The notes: generated from the letters alone by a model not told the origin. Positions 35,445 to 45,775 are shown, counted from the stretch's first letter. The stretch: DNA of 64,000 bases from Candidatus Gastranaerophilales bacterium (GCA_944325875.1 CALVBU010000002.1:62001-126000), one strand, 5' to 3'. Made by a program: numbers and translations.

Positions 35445-36683
35445 TTACAATTTCATTAAACATTCATAAATTCCTTCCGAATACGTAGGATGAGCAAAAC
35501 ATATCTCTTTCAGTTTACTGATAGAGATATTGTTTTGTATTGCGATCAAAAGCTCTTGAATCATTGCAGAAGCTTCTTTAGATACAATATGTGCACCAAT
35601 TATTTTATCATCACAAGAAAGAATTTTTATAAAACCTTCTGTAGAATTATCACAATGAGATTTACCCAATGCTGAAATTAGAACCGTAGACTTTTTATAA
35701 GTTCCATCATCTAAATCCTGTTCACGTTTGCCAACCCAAGCAATTTCTGGATTACCATAGATTACGGAAGGAACAAGTGACTTATCAAAAGGTATTCCTG
35801 ATACATATTCAATAGCTTGTTTAGAAGCATAATGAGCAAGCTGTATAGCTCCGCAAGCATCACCGATAAAAGTAACCCCCTCTACCTTTGAAATTTCACA
35901 AGCTTTTCTGCCGATTGCAACTAATACACATTCAGGAGTAAGAATTTCACCATTATTCAAATACACTTTTTTATCTTCAATTTTCTCTACTGCAGTATTT
36001 TTGAAAAACTTTATTTTCCTACTCTTAAAAATTCTTTCAACACGCTTAGAAACTTCAATATCTGCAAGTGGAAGTAAGTTTTCAGCAAGCTCTACAACAG
36101 ATACCTCTGCACCAAAGGCAGAAAAAATTCTCGACCATTCAATCCCAATTGCCCCTGAACCAACAATCAGAATACTTTTAGGCACTTTAGTCAAATTAAG
36201 AACATCATCAGAATTTAAAACAAATTCACCATCAGCTTTCATTCCTGCAAAATCTCGAGGCTCAGCTCCTACAGCGACAATAACTTCTTTGCAATTATAA
36301 ATTTCACCATCTGCCTCAATTTCACTGGCTGAAATAATCTTAGCTTCTGCTTTCACAACATTAACTTTTGCATTTTTCAAAGACAATTCAAGACTTTTAC
36401 GAAGTTTTTCTACAATCTGATTTTTATGCTCAATTATTTTGGCAAAATCAAAGCTTATATTCTCTGCACATATTCCAATAGACTCACAAGAATTTAACTC
36501 TTCATAAATTTCAGCAGAATGTAAAATAGCCTTTGTCGGAATACAACCTTTATTCAAACAAACTCCGCCAACTTTATCTTTTTCAAACATTACAACTGAC
36601 AAACCTTTTGCAGAAGCTTGAAAAGCAGCTGTATATCCAGCAGGACCACTCCCTATAATACCGATATCGTAAGTTTGTGACAT
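35445..36683 (-). CDS. lpd: Dihydrolipoamide dehydrogenase, compact form
   Basis: FAD/NAD enzyme (E3) that reoxidises dihydrolipoamide of 2-oxoacid dehydrogenases or the glycine cleavage system. FAD site GSGPAGYTAAF, redox pair C42/C47 in GGVCLNKGCIPTK, NAD site VGSGAIGIEWSRIF, and the C-terminal His-Glu dyad in FAHPTYSE. At 412 residues it is about 50 shorter than usual: the stretch between VAIGR and FIGDACG is much reduced. A few bases after the small secreted gene, convergent. Confidence 0.92.
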   Translation of the reverse strand: MSQTYDIGIIGSGPAGYTAAFQASAKGLSVVMFEKDKVGGVCLNKGCIPTKAILHSAEIYEELNSCESIGICAENISFDFAKIIEHKNQIVEKLRKSLELSLKNAKVNVVKAEAKIISASEIEADGEIYNCKEVIVAVGAEPRDFAGMKADGEFVLNSDDVLNLTKVPKSILIVGSGAIGIEWSRIFSAFGAEVSVVELAENLLPLADIEVSKRVERIFKSRKIKFFKNTAVEKIEDKKVYLNNGEILTPECVLVAIGRKACEISKVEGVTFIGDACGAIQLAHYASKQAIEYVSGIPFDKSLVPSVIYGNPEIAWVGKREQDLDDGTYKKSTVLISALGKSHCDNSTEGFIKILSCDDKIIGAHIVSKEASAMIQELLIAIQNNISISKLKEICFAHPTYSEGIYECLMKL

Positions 36684-36704
36684 CTCCCCTCCAACTCTTA
36701 AGAA

Positions 36705-37826
36705 TTATCTCGTATAAACTCTCGGCAAACGAACCTTTAAACGGCAAGTCAGCTCATAGTTAATAGTTCCAAGAATCTTAGCCCAATTATCAACAGTATT
36801 TTTATCATCAATAAGAGTTATAATATCTCCAATTTCAGCATTAACACCTGTAATATCAAACATCATCTGATCCATAGTAATATTCCCAACTTGAGGCACC
36901 TGATTACCATTCAAAGTTCCGTTAATTTTATTTGAAAGGCATCTTGAAACACCATCAGCATAACCAATCGGAATTGTTGCTATTTTTCTGTCACCATTAG
37001 CTATAAACTTATGTCCATAACTAACTCCTTCACCGTCTTTAGCTGTATGAATATTTACAATTCTTCCTTTTAATGACATTACAGGACGCAAGTCAGGTCT
37101 AAAGCCTTTATCATCAGGCATATCTGTCCACAATCCATATAATGCAATTCCTACACGGCGCATATTTGATTTTGGAATATCATAACACATTGTACCGACA
37201 GTATTTTGAATATGCAATAATAAACCAGTTGTATCAACCTGAGATAAAACTTTATTCCACTTATCAATTTGCAACTGAGTTTTATCTCTATCTTCAGCAT
37301 TTGCAAAATGAGTAAATATTCCTTGCAAATTCAAATATTCAGCGCTTTGAGCTTCCTTGATAAATTCAACTGCATCATCAAAGGAAACTCCAATTCTATT
37401 CATACCGGTATCAAGTTTAATATGTACTTTCGGTTTAATGCCAGTACGTTCATAAGCATTTTTGCAAGCTGAAAGATGCTCTTTAGAAAAAATCGAAATT
37501 GCTAAATCTGCATTAACAGCACTTTCTACAGCCCATACAGGTACGGCACCGAGTACTAGGATATCAGCTGTAATTTTCGCATTCCTTAAATCGACACCCT
37601 CATCAATTGAAGCAACACCAAGCATATCAAAGCCTGAAGCCAAAAGTGTCGGAGCAAGCATCACTGAACCGTGCCCATAAGCATCAGCTTTTACTACTGC
37701 TAATAATTTGGTATCGGATGGAACATTTTTTCTTATTTCCTTTGCATTATGCGCAAGATTTTCTATATTTATCTCTACCCAAGAATCTCTGTGAATATTT
37801 ACCTTAGTTTGTCTTATATTTTTCAT
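36705..37826 (-). CDS. alr: Alanine racemase
   Basis: PLP enzyme making D-alanine for peptidoglycan. PLP lysine in AVVKADAYGHG; other marks are KLDTGMNRIG, TVGTMCYDIP, RVGIALYGL, and GYADGVSR. 373 residues. TATAAT ends 9 nt before the ATG and no Shine-Dalgarno is seen. The next gene downstream is lpd, 21 nt away. Confidence 0.96.
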   Translation of the reverse strand: MKNIRQTKVNIHRDSWVEINIENLAHNAKEIRKNVPSDTKLLAVVKADAYGHGSVMLAPTLLASGFDMLGVASIDEGVDLRNAKITADILVLGAVPVWAVESAVNADLAISIFSKEHLSACKNAYERTGIKPKVHIKLDTGMNRIGVSFDDAVEFIKEAQSAEYLNLQGIFTHFANAEDRDKTQLQIDKWNKVLSQVDTTGLLLHIQNTVGTMCYDIPKSNMRRVGIALYGLWTDMPDDKGFRPDLRPVMSLKGRIVNIHTAKDGEGVSYGHKFIANGDRKIATIPIGYADGVSRCLSNKINGTLNGNQVPQVGNITMDQMMFDITGVNAEIGDIITLIDDKNTVDNWAKILGTINYELTCRLKVRLPRVYTR

Positions 37827-37835
37827 AGCGTTAAT

Positions 37836-37841
37836 ATTATA
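37836..37841 (-). promoter_or_regulatory. -10 box of alr, near-leaderless
   Basis: TATAAT 9 nt before the ATG; TTGCTC 17 nt upstream may be the -35. Confidence 0.5.
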
Positions 37842-37917
37842 TAACGAATAATTTTTACGAGCAAACTCATAATATATATTATAACTATGTAAAATTTAAT
37901 GAACTAATGTGAAAATA

Positions 37918-37946
37918 TTGTCATAAAAATATATTTACTCTATAAT
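37918..37946 (+). promoter_or_regulatory. Sigma-70-type promoter of glyA
   Basis: TTGTCA, 17-bp spacer, TATAAT; implied leader of about 20 nt with GAGG before the ATG at 37973. Confidence 0.75.
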
Positions 37947-37972
37947 TTTTTTGAGGGAAATGTGAGGTGAAT

Positions 37973-39214
37973 ATGAATTTAGAACATATAAAAAAAGTAG
38001 ACCCTGCTGTTGCAGAACAAATTGAACTTGAATTGCAAAGACAACAAGAAACTATTGAGCTTATTGCTAGTGAAAATATAACTTCTCAAGCTGTAATGGA
38101 AGCTGCAGGCAGTGTTTTAACAAATAAATATGCAGAAGGGAAACCTCACAAAAGATTTTATAACGGTTGTGAATACGTTGATGTAATAGAAGAAATTGCA
38201 CAAAAACGTGCTTGCGAACTTTTTGGTATGGATCACGCAAACGTACAGCCACATAGTGGAGCTCAAGCTAATATGGCTGTATTTATGTATTGTTTAAAAC
38301 CTGGGGATAAAGTTCTTGGTATGGACTTGTCAAACGGAGGACACCTTTCTCACGGTTCACCTGTAAACTTCTCAGGACTATACTTTGATGTAAAAAGTTA
38401 TGGCGTAGATGAAGATGGCAACATTGATTATGAAGATGTTCGTCAAAAAGCTCTTGAACACAAACCTAAGTTGATTATTTGCGGAGCAAGCAATTATTCT
38501 AAAATAATTGATTTCAAAAAATTTAGAGAAATAGCTGACGAAGTAGGTGCATACCTTTTAGCAGATATTGCTCACATTGCAGGTTTGGTGGTTGCAGGAC
38601 TTCATCCATCACCAGCACCTTATGCTGATTTCGTTACAACAACAACTCATAAATCCTTAAGAGGCCCTAGAGGCGGTATCACAATGTGTAAAGAAGAACA
38701 CGCTATGGGAATTGATAAAGCAATATTCCCAGGTATGCAAGGCGGGCCTTTGGAGCATATTATTGCAGCAAAAGCCGTTGCACTTTTAGAAGCTTCAAAA
38801 CCTGAGTTCAAAGAATATGCAAAACAAATTATCAAAAATGCACAAGCACTTGCTCAAGGTTTAATGGATGAAGGTATGGATATCGTCGGAGGAATGACTG
38901 AAAATCATCTTATGACACTTGATTTAAGAAGAACTGGAAAAACCGGTAAAGATATGGCTAATGTATTAGAAAAAGTAGGCATTACCGCAAACAAAAATAC
39001 AGTACCGAATGATCCACAAAGTCCTTTTGTTACTTCAGGAATTAGATTAGGAACACCTGCTGTAACAACAAGAGGTTTTAAAGAAGATGATATGACAGAA
39101 GTTGCTAAAATCATTGCTTCTGCTATATATGCTTCTGATAATGAACAAGCTTTGCAAAACCTTAGAGAAAGATCTCTAAAACTTTGCAAAAAATACCCAC
39201 TATATCAAGATTAG
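37973..39214 (+). CDS. glyA: Serine hydroxymethyltransferase
   Basis: PLP enzyme interconverting serine and glycine with tetrahydrofolate. Marks: [31 protein letters not shown], and the PLP lysine in [14 protein letters not shown]. 413-414 residues. ATG at 37973 is preferred to the GTG at 37967 because GAGGTG lies just before it. Confidence 0.97.
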   Translation: MNLEHIKKVDPAVAEQIELELQRQQETIELIASENITSQAVMEAAGSVLTNKYAEGKPHKRFYNGCEYVDVIEEIAQKRACELFGMDHANVQPHSGAQANMAVFMYCLKPGDKVLGMDLSNGGHLSHGSPVNFSGLYFDVKSYGVDEDGNIDYEDVRQKALEHKPKLIICGASNYSKIIDFKKFREIADEVGAYLLADIAHIAGLVVAGLHPSPAPYADFVTTTTHKSLRGPRGGITMCKEEHAMGIDKAIFPGMQGGPLEHIIAAKAVALLEASKPEFKEYAKQIIKNAQALAQGLMDEGMDIVGGMTENHLMTLDLRRTGKTGKDMANVLEKVGITANKNTVPNDPQSPFVTSGIRLGTPAVTTRGFKEDDMTEVAKIIASAIYASDNEQALQNLRERSLKLCKKYPLYQD

Positions 39215-39229
39215 TAAAAGAGAAAGATT

Positions 39230-40267
39230 ATGATTATAAAATTAACACACGCTCACATAATAGGAACAATAATAGCATACATTTTCGGAGTATTTTTAGT
39301 ACCTTTAGTAATAAATTTCTCCAAGAAAGAAGGCCTTGTAGATTTACCTAACGAAAGAAAAATTCATACAACTCCAATTTCAAGAATCGGCGGCGTTGCA
39401 ATATGGACAAGTACAATGCTAACTTTTCTTTGTTTAGTATTTCTTAGTTACTATCCATACGGAAGTTTGCTTTCAGGTATTCTTTTAGGCAGTTCCTTAA
39501 TGTTCCTTCTTGGGCTTGTTGATGACATTTATAATCTTGATGCTAAATTTAAACTATTTATACAAGTTTCTATAGCAACTCTTGTATATCTATTAGGTGT
39601 ACAAATTAACACAATTCCGTTTTTTGGCGGCATTGACTTAGGATTTTGGTCATATCCTATCACTTTACTTTGGATAGTTGGTATTAGTAATGCATTAAAT
39701 TTCATAGACGGAGTAGATGGACTTGCAGGTTCTGTAACAACCGTAAACGCAATTACTTTAGCAATTATTGCGGTTGCAATGACTCCTCCAAATCCTATTA
39801 TTGCTCTTGTAGGCTTTATTCTTGCAGGATCTATGCTAGCATTTTTAACATACAATTTTAACCCTGCTAAGATCTTTATGGGTGACAGCGGAGCATTATT
39901 TTCAGGATTTTTACTTGCAACAATTTCAATTACAGGCGTAATGAAAGCCGCTACATTTGCAATTTTATTGCCATTTGTTGTTCTTGCTGTTCCTATTATG
40001 GATATCACATATTCTTCCCTAAGAAGAATATCTAAAGGGAAATCACCTTTTGTTGCTGATGCAGAACACATACACCATAAACTTTTGCATGCTGGCTTCT
40101 CTCAGAAGAAAACTGTTGTAATTCTTACATCCGTTGCAATTATTGCAGGAGCTTTAGCATCATTACTTATGGGTGAAAATACTATTAAACACTACTTTAC
40201 ATACATTTTATTTGTTGTATTAATAATGTTGTTACTAAATTTCATAAAAGTATTGACAAAGAAATAA
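39230..40267 (+). CDS. Undecaprenyl-phosphate GlcNAc/sugar-1-phosphate transferase (WecA/TagO family)
   Basis: Polytopic membrane enzyme that starts a surface glycan by moving a sugar-1-phosphate to undecaprenyl phosphate. Marks: DLPNERKIHTTPISRIGG, GLVDDIYNLD, NALNFIDGVDGLAG, KIFMGDSGA and the HIHH segment in AEHIHHKLLHAG that separates WecA/TagO from MraY. About ten to eleven membrane segments in 345 residues. 15 nt after glyA. Confidence 0.93.
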   Translation: MIIKLTHAHIIGTIIAYIFGVFLVPLVINFSKKEGLVDLPNERKIHTTPISRIGGVAIWTSTMLTFLCLVFLSYYPYGSLLSGILLGSSLMFLLGLVDDIYNLDAKFKLFIQVSIATLVYLLGVQINTIPFFGGIDLGFWSYPITLLWIVGISNALNFIDGVDGLAGSVTTVNAITLAIIAVAMTPPNPIIALVGFILAGSMLAFLTYNFNPAKIFMGDSGALFSGFLLATISITGVMKAATFAILLPFVVLAVPIMDITYSSLRRISKGKSPFVADAEHIHHKLLHAGFSQKKTVVILTSVAIIAGALASLLMGENTIKHYFTYILFVVLIMLLLNFIKVLTKK

Positions 40268-40371
40268 TATTATGTTAACATACCTAATGAATTTGATTAC
40301 TCAGTTTTAGGTAGATTATTTAGGATAATTATTTAAAATATTTAAGTGCAGATTCACCTATATATACTTCG

Positions 40372-40432
40372 ATTAAGACTTAGATAGCAAGTCTTAATGA
40401 GCAAGTGTAGTTTACGAGGTACTTAGTTAAGT
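40372..40432 (+). other. Leader hairpins upstream of the 40448 gene
   Basis: ATTAAGACTT and AAGTCTTAAT pair perfectly over 10 bp with a 7-nt loop (40372-40398), followed by a second inverted repeat TACTTA-N2-TAAGTA (to about 40433). No T-run follows. TATACT just upstream may be the -10, putting both in the 5' leader. Confidence 0.45.
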
Positions 40433-40447
40433 AAGGGTTTATTAACT

Positions 40448-40984
40448 ATGAAAGCACATACTGTTGAAACATCAAATGGAAATAATTTTTCTACGATTGC
40501 AAAAGCAACTGCTATTGGGGGCGTTGCTGGTTACTTGGGAAAACTTTGGTATCCTTTAACATCTGATGAAATGGATGAAGAATTTAAAGGCGCTATGGAT
40601 ATTATCAAAAATGAATCAAAAAAAGCTAAACATAAAGCTATTGAAGATATCAGAAAAATTCCTCAAAAGACTTTGGCTCAAGATACATTTATAAAAATTG
40701 TTGATGCCAATGCTGCGATGAAAGCAGCTGATCCTTTGGCAGATACCAAGAGCAATACCTTCAGAATGCTTAGAAAAGCAGGATTAAACGAAACAGATAA
40801 AATCCAGTTCAAAAATATTGTAAAAGCCGTTCAATCAAGAGCTCATCACTTACATAAAGAATGCGAAAAAGCTTATGTAGATGTTGTAAAAGGAAAACGC
40901 TCAACACCTTGGTTTGTAGCGGCTGGTGCAGTTATAGGATTTGTAACCGGATTAGGACATAATATTTTAAAATCAGATGTATAA
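40448..40984 (+). CDS. Uncharacterised membrane-associated protein
   Basis: 178 residues, not recognised. A glycine-rich hydrophobic patch near residues 18-32 (ATAIGGVAGYLG) and a C-terminal membrane segment (about 155-172, WFVAAGAVIGFVTGLG) flank a charged helical middle rich in K, D and A. No signal peptide. A long leader with hairpins precedes it and a terminator follows. Confidence 0.72.
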   Translation: MKAHTVETSNGNNFSTIAKATAIGGVAGYLGKLWYPLTSDEMDEEFKGAMDIIKNESKKAKHKAIEDIRKIPQKTLAQDTFIKIVDANAAMKAADPLADTKSNTFRMLRKAGLNETDKIQFKNIVKAVQSRAHHLHKECEKAYVDVVKGKRSTPWFVAAGAVIGFVTGLGHNILKSDV

Positions 40985-41014
40985 TAATTTGCATTAATTA
41001 TTTTCTTAAAAGTA

Positions 41015-41056
41015 AGGAGCATTCAATTCCCACCAGAGTGCTTCTTTTTTTATTGC
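41015..41056 (+). terminator. Terminator after the 40448 gene
   Basis: GGAGCATTC pairs imperfectly with GAGTGCTTC, followed by a T7 run, between convergent genes. Confidence 0.65.
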
Positions 41057-41808
41057 AAAAACATCTTTGAACGATCTGATTTAATTTTAGAAATAGTCTC
41101 AGGATAATTTTCCCCAATCAAATCCCCTACAGATTTATATAATTTAAGAAGAGAGTGTTCAATATTTTTGGAATTCATTGACACCATATCACAAGCCATC
41201 TCTTCATTAGACATGGCAAGCCTTGTCATATCACGAAAACCACTTGAAGCCATTTCTAAAGCTAACTTATTATCACTTGCCGCCAAAAACAAAGCCTGAG
41301 CTAATACCATCGGCATGTGTGAAATCATAGCAGCAGCCTCGTCATGCTTTTCAGGTATAGTAAATAAAGGCTTTGCACCTAAAGCTTCTATTATAGAAAC
41401 TAATTCTTTGCTCTCTCCAAACACCGGGGTTATAACCCATTTTGCTCCTTTAAAAAGCCCTTCAAAAGAATTTTCAAATCCTTTATGCTCAGTTCCTGCC
41501 ATAGGATGTGATGGAACAAAATGGTAAGGACGTTTCTTTTTACAAACAAATTCTTTCAAACTACAAACATCAGTAACTACAGTTTCAGGAGATAAAACCG
41601 ATTCTAAATCATCAAGAACTTTTAAAGTTTTATTCATAGCAGAGCACACAAAAATAATATCTCTATCTTTCAGCACATCATAAGTTTTATAAATATTTTC
41701 ACCATCTTGTGAATTAGAAACAGCTATCACATCATATCCAAGAACTTTTAGATCTTTAAAAATTGATCCACCAATGAGCCCCAAACCAATAACGCCGATT
41801 TTTTTCAT
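41050..41808 (-). CDS. tyrA: Prephenate/arogenate dehydrogenase
   Basis: NAD(P)-dependent oxidation step of tyrosine synthesis. Rossmann motif IGVIGLGLIGGSI; the catalytic histidine region is PSHPMAGTEHKGFENS and a second conserved segment is AAMISHMPMVLAQAL. 252-253 residues, without a fused chorismate mutase or ACT domain. ATG at 41808 is preferred because GGAGG precedes it; the longer frame lacks support. Confidence 0.93.
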   Translation of the reverse strand: MKKIGVIGLGLIGGSIFKDLKVLGYDVIAVSNSQDGENIYKTYDVLKDRDIIFVCSAMNKTLKVLDDLESVLSPETVVTDVCSLKEFVCKKKRPYHFVPSHPMAGTEHKGFENSFEGLFKGAKWVITPVFGESKELVSIIEALGAKPLFTIPEKHDEAAAMISHMPMVLAQALFLAASDNKLALEMASSGFRDMTRLAMSNEEMACDMVSMNSKNIEHSLLKLYKSVGDLIGENYPETISKIKSDRSKMFLQ

Positions 41809-41867
41809 CAATGACCTCCAATATAAATAATTATACACAAATAAAAATTTCATAAAAGCTAAAAATA

Positions 41868-41897
41868 AAAAGCCCTCGATTTCTCGAGAGCTTTTTT
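41868..41897 (-). terminator. fusA terminator
   Basis: AGCTCTCGA/TCGAGGGCT stem with a short loop and T-run on the minus strand; nearly symmetric. Confidence 0.9.
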
Positions 41898-41917
41898 AAT
41901 ATTTATTCGTAACAGAA

Positions 41918-44011
41918 TTATTCTTTTGAAACAACTCCTGATTTTTCGATAATTTCTTTTTCGATATTTGCAGGAACTTGTTCGTAGCATTTGAATTCCA
42001 TTGAGAATGTACCACGACCTTGAGTATTTGATCTCAAGTCAGTAGCATAACCGAACATATTTGCAAGAGGAACGATTGCTCTAACAATTACGTTACCAGT
42101 GTTACCGAGAGGTTCTTGACCTTCAATACGTCCACGTCTTCTTGAAATATCACCGATGATTGTACCAGTAAATTCATCAGGAATTTCAATTTCAACTTTC
42201 ATCATTGGTTCAAGGATACAAGGCTGAGCTTTGCGGCAACCTTCTTTAATAGCCATAGAACCAGCGATTTTGAACGCCATTTCAGAAGAGTCAACTTCGT
42301 GGTATGAACCATCATACAATTCAACTTTTACGTCGATCATAGGGAATCCAGCTAAGATACCGCCTTCAAGAGCTTCTTCCATACCTTTTCTTGCAGGTTC
42401 AATGTATTCTCTAGGAATAGCACCACCAACGATTTTGTTTTCAAATACAAATCCTGCATTTTCTTCAGCTGGAGAAATTCTAACTTTAACGTGACCATAT
42501 TGACCTTTACCACCTGATTGACGGATGAATTTAGAGTCTTGATCAGAATTACCTCTGATTGTTTCACGGTAAGCAACTTGTGGTTTACCAATATTTGCTT
42601 CTACTTTGAATTCTCTTAACATACGATCAACAATGATATCAAGGTGAAGTTCGCCCATACCTGAAATAATTGTTTGACCTGTTTCAACATCAGATTTAAC
42701 TCTGAATGATGGATCTTCTTCAGCAAGTTTTTGTAATGCAATACCCATTTTATCTTGGTCTGCTTTTGTTTTTGGTTCAATAGCAACTGAGATAACCGGT
42801 TCAGGGAATGACATTTTTTCCAAGATAATTGGAGCTTTTTCATCACAAAGTGTATCACCAGTTGTTGTATCTTTCAAACCAACAGCTGCGCAGATATCAC
42901 CTGCATATACTTCTTGTTCTTCTAAACGTTGATCAGCATACATACGAACTAAACGTGCAATACGTTCTTTCTTTCCGTTTGTAGCATTTAAAACGTAAGA
43001 TCCTGATGTAATTACACCTGAATAAACTCTTAAGAATGTTAAACGACCTACATAAGGGTCTGTCATAACTTTAAATGCTAGAGCTGAGAATGGTTCATCA
43101 TCTGAAGAATGTCTTTCAGTTTTTGAACCATCTTCTAATTCACCTTCAATAGCTTTTACATCTACTGGAGATGGCATATAATCTACAACGTTGTTCAATA
43201 ATAATTGAACACCTTTGTTTTTAAATGCTGTACCACAACATACTGGAACAATTTTGTTGTCACAAACAGCTTTTCTTAATACAGCTTTCAATTCATCAAC
43301 AGAAATTGAATCTGGGTCCTCAAAATATTTTTCCATTAATGCGTCATCTTCACTAGCAATAGCTTCAACCATAGCATCGTGATATTCTTTAGCTTTTTCA
43401 GCTAAATCAGCTGGAATATCTTCTTCTCTAATATCAGTACCTAAGTCATTTGTATAAATTTCAGCTCTCATTGTCATCAAGTCAATCAAACCTGTAAATT
43501 TATCTTCTGAACCGATAGGTAATTGGATAGGCACTGCATTAGCACCCAATCTGTTTTTAATTTGATCTACAACTCTATAAAAATCAGCACCTGTTCTATC
43601 CATCTTGTTAACGAATACCATACGAGGTACTTCATATCTGTTAGCTTGTCTCCAAACTGTTTCTGATTGTGATTGAACACCACCAACCGCACAGAATACA
43701 GCAACAACACCGTCCAATACACGTAATGAACGTTCTACTTCAATTGTAAAGTCAACGTGCCCCGGTGTATCGATAATGTTGATTTGGTGTCCTTTCCATT
43801 CTGCTGTTACAGCTGCTGATTGGATTGTAATACCACGTTCTTTTTCTTGTTCCATAAAGTCAGTTACTGCTGCACCATCGTGTGTTTCACCGATTTTGTG
43901 AGTTTTACCTGTGTAGAACAAGATACGCTCTGTTGTAGTGGTTTTACCAGCATCGATGTGTGCTGCAATACCAATGTTTCTAATTTTTTCCAATGGAGTT
44001 TTTCTTGCCAT
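41918..44011 (-). CDS. fusA: Elongation factor G
   Basis: Translocation GTPase. G1 is [16 protein letters not shown], switch region [28 protein letters not shown]; domain IV and V are seen in YGHVKVR and [14 protein letters not shown]. 697 residues, full length. It stands alone, outside any rpsL/rpsG/tuf cluster in this window. Confidence 0.98.
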   Translation of the reverse strand: MARKTPLEKIRNIGIAAHIDAGKTTTTERILFYTGKTHKIGETHDGAAVTDFMEQEKERGITIQSAAVTAEWKGHQINIIDTPGHVDFTIEVERSLRVLDGVVAVFCAVGGVQSQSETVWRQANRYEVPRMVFVNKMDRTGADFYRVVDQIKNRLGANAVPIQLPIGSEDKFTGLIDLMTMRAEIYTNDLGTDIREEDIPADLAEKAKEYHDAMVEAIASEDDALMEKYFEDPDSISVDELKAVLRKAVCDNKIVPVCCGTAFKNKGVQLLLNNVVDYMPSPVDVKAIEGELEDGSKTERHSSDDEPFSALAFKVMTDPYVGRLTFLRVYSGVITSGSYVLNATNGKKERIARLVRMYADQRLEEQEVYAGDICAAVGLKDTTTGDTLCDEKAPIILEKMSFPEPVISVAIEPKTKADQDKMGIALQKLAEEDPSFRVKSDVETGQTIISGMGELHLDIIVDRMLREFKVEANIGKPQVAYRETIRGNSDQDSKFIRQSGGKGQYGHVKVRISPAEENAGFVFENKIVGGAIPREYIEPARKGMEEALEGGILAGFPMIDVKVELYDGSYHEVDSSEMAFKIAGSMAIKEGCRKAQPCILEPMMKVEIEIPDEFTGTIIGDISRRRGRIEGQEPLGNTGNVIVRAIVPLANMFGYATDLRSNTQGRGTFSMEFKCYEQVPANIEKEIIEKSGVVSKE

Positions 44012-44164
44012 TTTACTTTTCCTTTTTTATATATTGTGTACTTCTGCTATTTACATTTAGCCTCATTAAAATTATCTCATAAAAAAGTTTATTTTCAACA
44101 AATTGCGTTAAGTTCTTTAAGTTTTTGTATTATAATTTACTTTATAAATAGAAAGAGGCTTTTT

Positions 44165-44428
44165 ATGAATAAAATTGAAATTTATACAACAAAGCTTTGC
44201 CCTTTTTGTATTAAGGCAAAAAAGCTTTTAAGCAGCTTAAATTTAGAATACATTGAACATAATGTAGAAGATTCTTTTGATGAAATGTGTGCAAGACTCG
44301 GAGAACAATTTGGCAAAACTATCTCTACAGTTCCTCAAATTATAATTAATGAACAATATGTTGGCGGATATTCAGACCTTGAGGCTCTTTACAAGTCTGG
44401 CGAACTAAAAAATTATCTTCAAAAATAA
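44165..44428 (+). CDS. grxC: Glutaredoxin
   Basis: 87-residue dithiol glutaredoxin: MNKIEIYTTKLCPFCIKA with the CPFC active site, TVPQIIINEQYVGG with the cis-proline and the glutathione-binding GGYSD. AGAGG precedes the ATG at 44165. Longer upstream reading in the same frame lies antisense to fusA and is not used. Confidence 0.92.
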   Translation: MNKIEIYTTKLCPFCIKAKKLLSSLNLEYIEHNVEDSFDEMCARLGEQFGKTISTVPQIIINEQYVGGYSDLEALYKSGELKNYLQK

Positions 44429-44533
44429 AAGCCTCCCTTATAACCACAAGGAGGCATATTATAACCTACACTACTTACCGCAGCTATTTGCTGCTTCACC
44501 TTTTTACAAATTGAGGAATTATATAACAAATCT

Positions 44534-45679
44534 TTATTTTAATTTTTCATAAATAGCTTTTAAAGTTGTTTGGATTTCATCACTATTACTCCAACCAAGC
44601 CAGTTAGATTTAGCAGCTTTTCTAGCTGCTGCAAGTTCGCTGTCAATATTGATACCTTTTTGAAGTGCTCTCAATTCCATTGCATTAATAAGAATTGTAG
44701 CAATTTCTTCTTTTTGACCAAATTCACATTCATCCATCAAAGTTTCAATAAAACCATCTTCATCAGCTTTATAAGCCCCTTGCTGTCCGTATGTATTATC
44801 CCACTGATTCCATAGTTCGATTACGTTATCAGGTTTTACAAAAGCTTCCAAGACAGTTTTCATACCCTGTTCACCATCATAATCAGTTCCTGGGCCATCA
44901 ATAGCTTTATCAAGCATTACACATACTTGATTTAACATATATTTTTGTTCAGCATTATCTGATAATGTAGGATCAGTCGGATCTGTTGGTTCAGTCGCTG
45001 ATGTTGCAGATGTAGCTGATGTTGAACTAGTTGCGGCTGTTGGACTAGTTGCAGATGTTGCTGATGTTGGCTCTGTTGCTGAAGTCGGTTCTGTTGCTGC
45101 TGTTGCTTCAGGAGGCAAACTTTTTGCAATTTCTGTTGTTTTATTTGTTAATTCTAAAAGTTCTCCTAATATAGCCTCAAGTTCTTCTTTTGTTTGTGTT
45201 GAATTTTGAACTTGAGATTTATTGGCAACTTCTTGAAGTTTCTTTTCTAATTTATCTATTTGTTTTTTTATTTCTTCCAGTTGTTGTTTTTTGTCAGAAG
45301 GTAAATCTTCTCTTTGAAGAAGAGAGTTTACACTTTGTTTTAATGAATTTAAACTTGAATAAGCATTTTGGACAGAACCTTGAATTTTTAATTTTTCTCC
45401 AAGTTCATATCCTTGTTGATATGCATTATTAATTGACGCTTGAGTCATAGCATCATTTTGATTATACATATAAATAGGCTGAGATGTAGTAGCAACATTA
45501 TAGTTAGCCCAGAAAGAAGGATTCATAGCATTTTGAGCCATATATGCAATCTGAGGTGGAATATTTATATCTTGGTAATTAAATTGAAGTTCGTTTCCCC
45601 AATTTGAAGTCCAAGACCATGGTTTTAGGAAGTTGAATGCAACCATATTTGGAATATTTGTTACCCCGTTAAATGACAT
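44534..45679 (-). CDS. Coiled-coil/T-S-P-linker protein with annexin-like C-terminal segment
   Basis: 381 residues, not recognised as a whole. No signal peptide. An aromatic N/Q-rich N-terminus (1-80), a coiled coil (about 100-165), a low-complexity linker of TSA and EPT units (about 191-239), then a helical domain with KAIDGPGTDYDGEQG (about 258-270) and NVIELWNQWDNTYGQQ. GxGTD and the following pattern recall an annexin repeat, and a similar segment occurs in the amidase at 16336. The C-terminus is again helical. AGGAG sets the start. Confidence 0.75.
   Translation of the reverse strand: MSFNGVTNIPNMVAFNFLKPWSWTSNWGNELQFNYQDINIPPQIAYMAQNAMNPSFWANYNVATTSQPIYMYNQNDAMTQASINNAYQQGYELGEKLKIQGSVQNAYSSLNSLKQSVNSLLQREDLPSDKKQQLEEIKKQIDKLEKKLQEVANKSQVQNSTQTKEELEAILGELLELTNKTTEIAKSLPPEATAATEPTSATEPTSATSATSPTAATSSTSATSATSATEPTDPTDPTLSDNAEQKYMLNQVCVMLDKAIDGPGTDYDGEQGMKTVLEAFVKPDNVIELWNQWDNTYGQQGAYKADEDGFIETLMDECEFGQKEEIATILINAMELRALQKGINIDSELAAARKAAKSNWLGWSNSDEIQTTLKAIYEKLK
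44963..45109 (-). repeat. Degenerate codon repeat encoding the T/S/A-E-P linker
   Basis: Short in-frame repeats of Thr-Ser-Ala and Glu-Pro-Thr codons within the gene at 44534; in-frame length variation between strains would be expected. Confidence 0.7.
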
Positions 45680-45775
45680 ATTTTTTAACTCCTAGTGTTT
45701 AAATCCCCTTGTATTTATATAAAGATTTTCTAACACTAAAAATTGCATGTTTTAAATAAAACAACTTAACAATTG

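Noticed and set aside
41809-41853. Longer N-terminus for tyrA
   Set aside because: The extra residues (hydrophobic, aromatic) are not conserved in the family, and GGAGG lies just before the ATG at 41808.
43820-44164. N-terminal extension of the glutaredoxin frame
   Set aside because: It is antisense to fusA, has skewed C/F-rich composition, and a good ribosome-binding site precedes the ATG at 44165.
44963-45109. Tandem short repeats as a possible CRISPR or satellite
   Set aside because: The repeats are in frame and encode a T/S/A-E-P linker; there are no spacer-repeat units.
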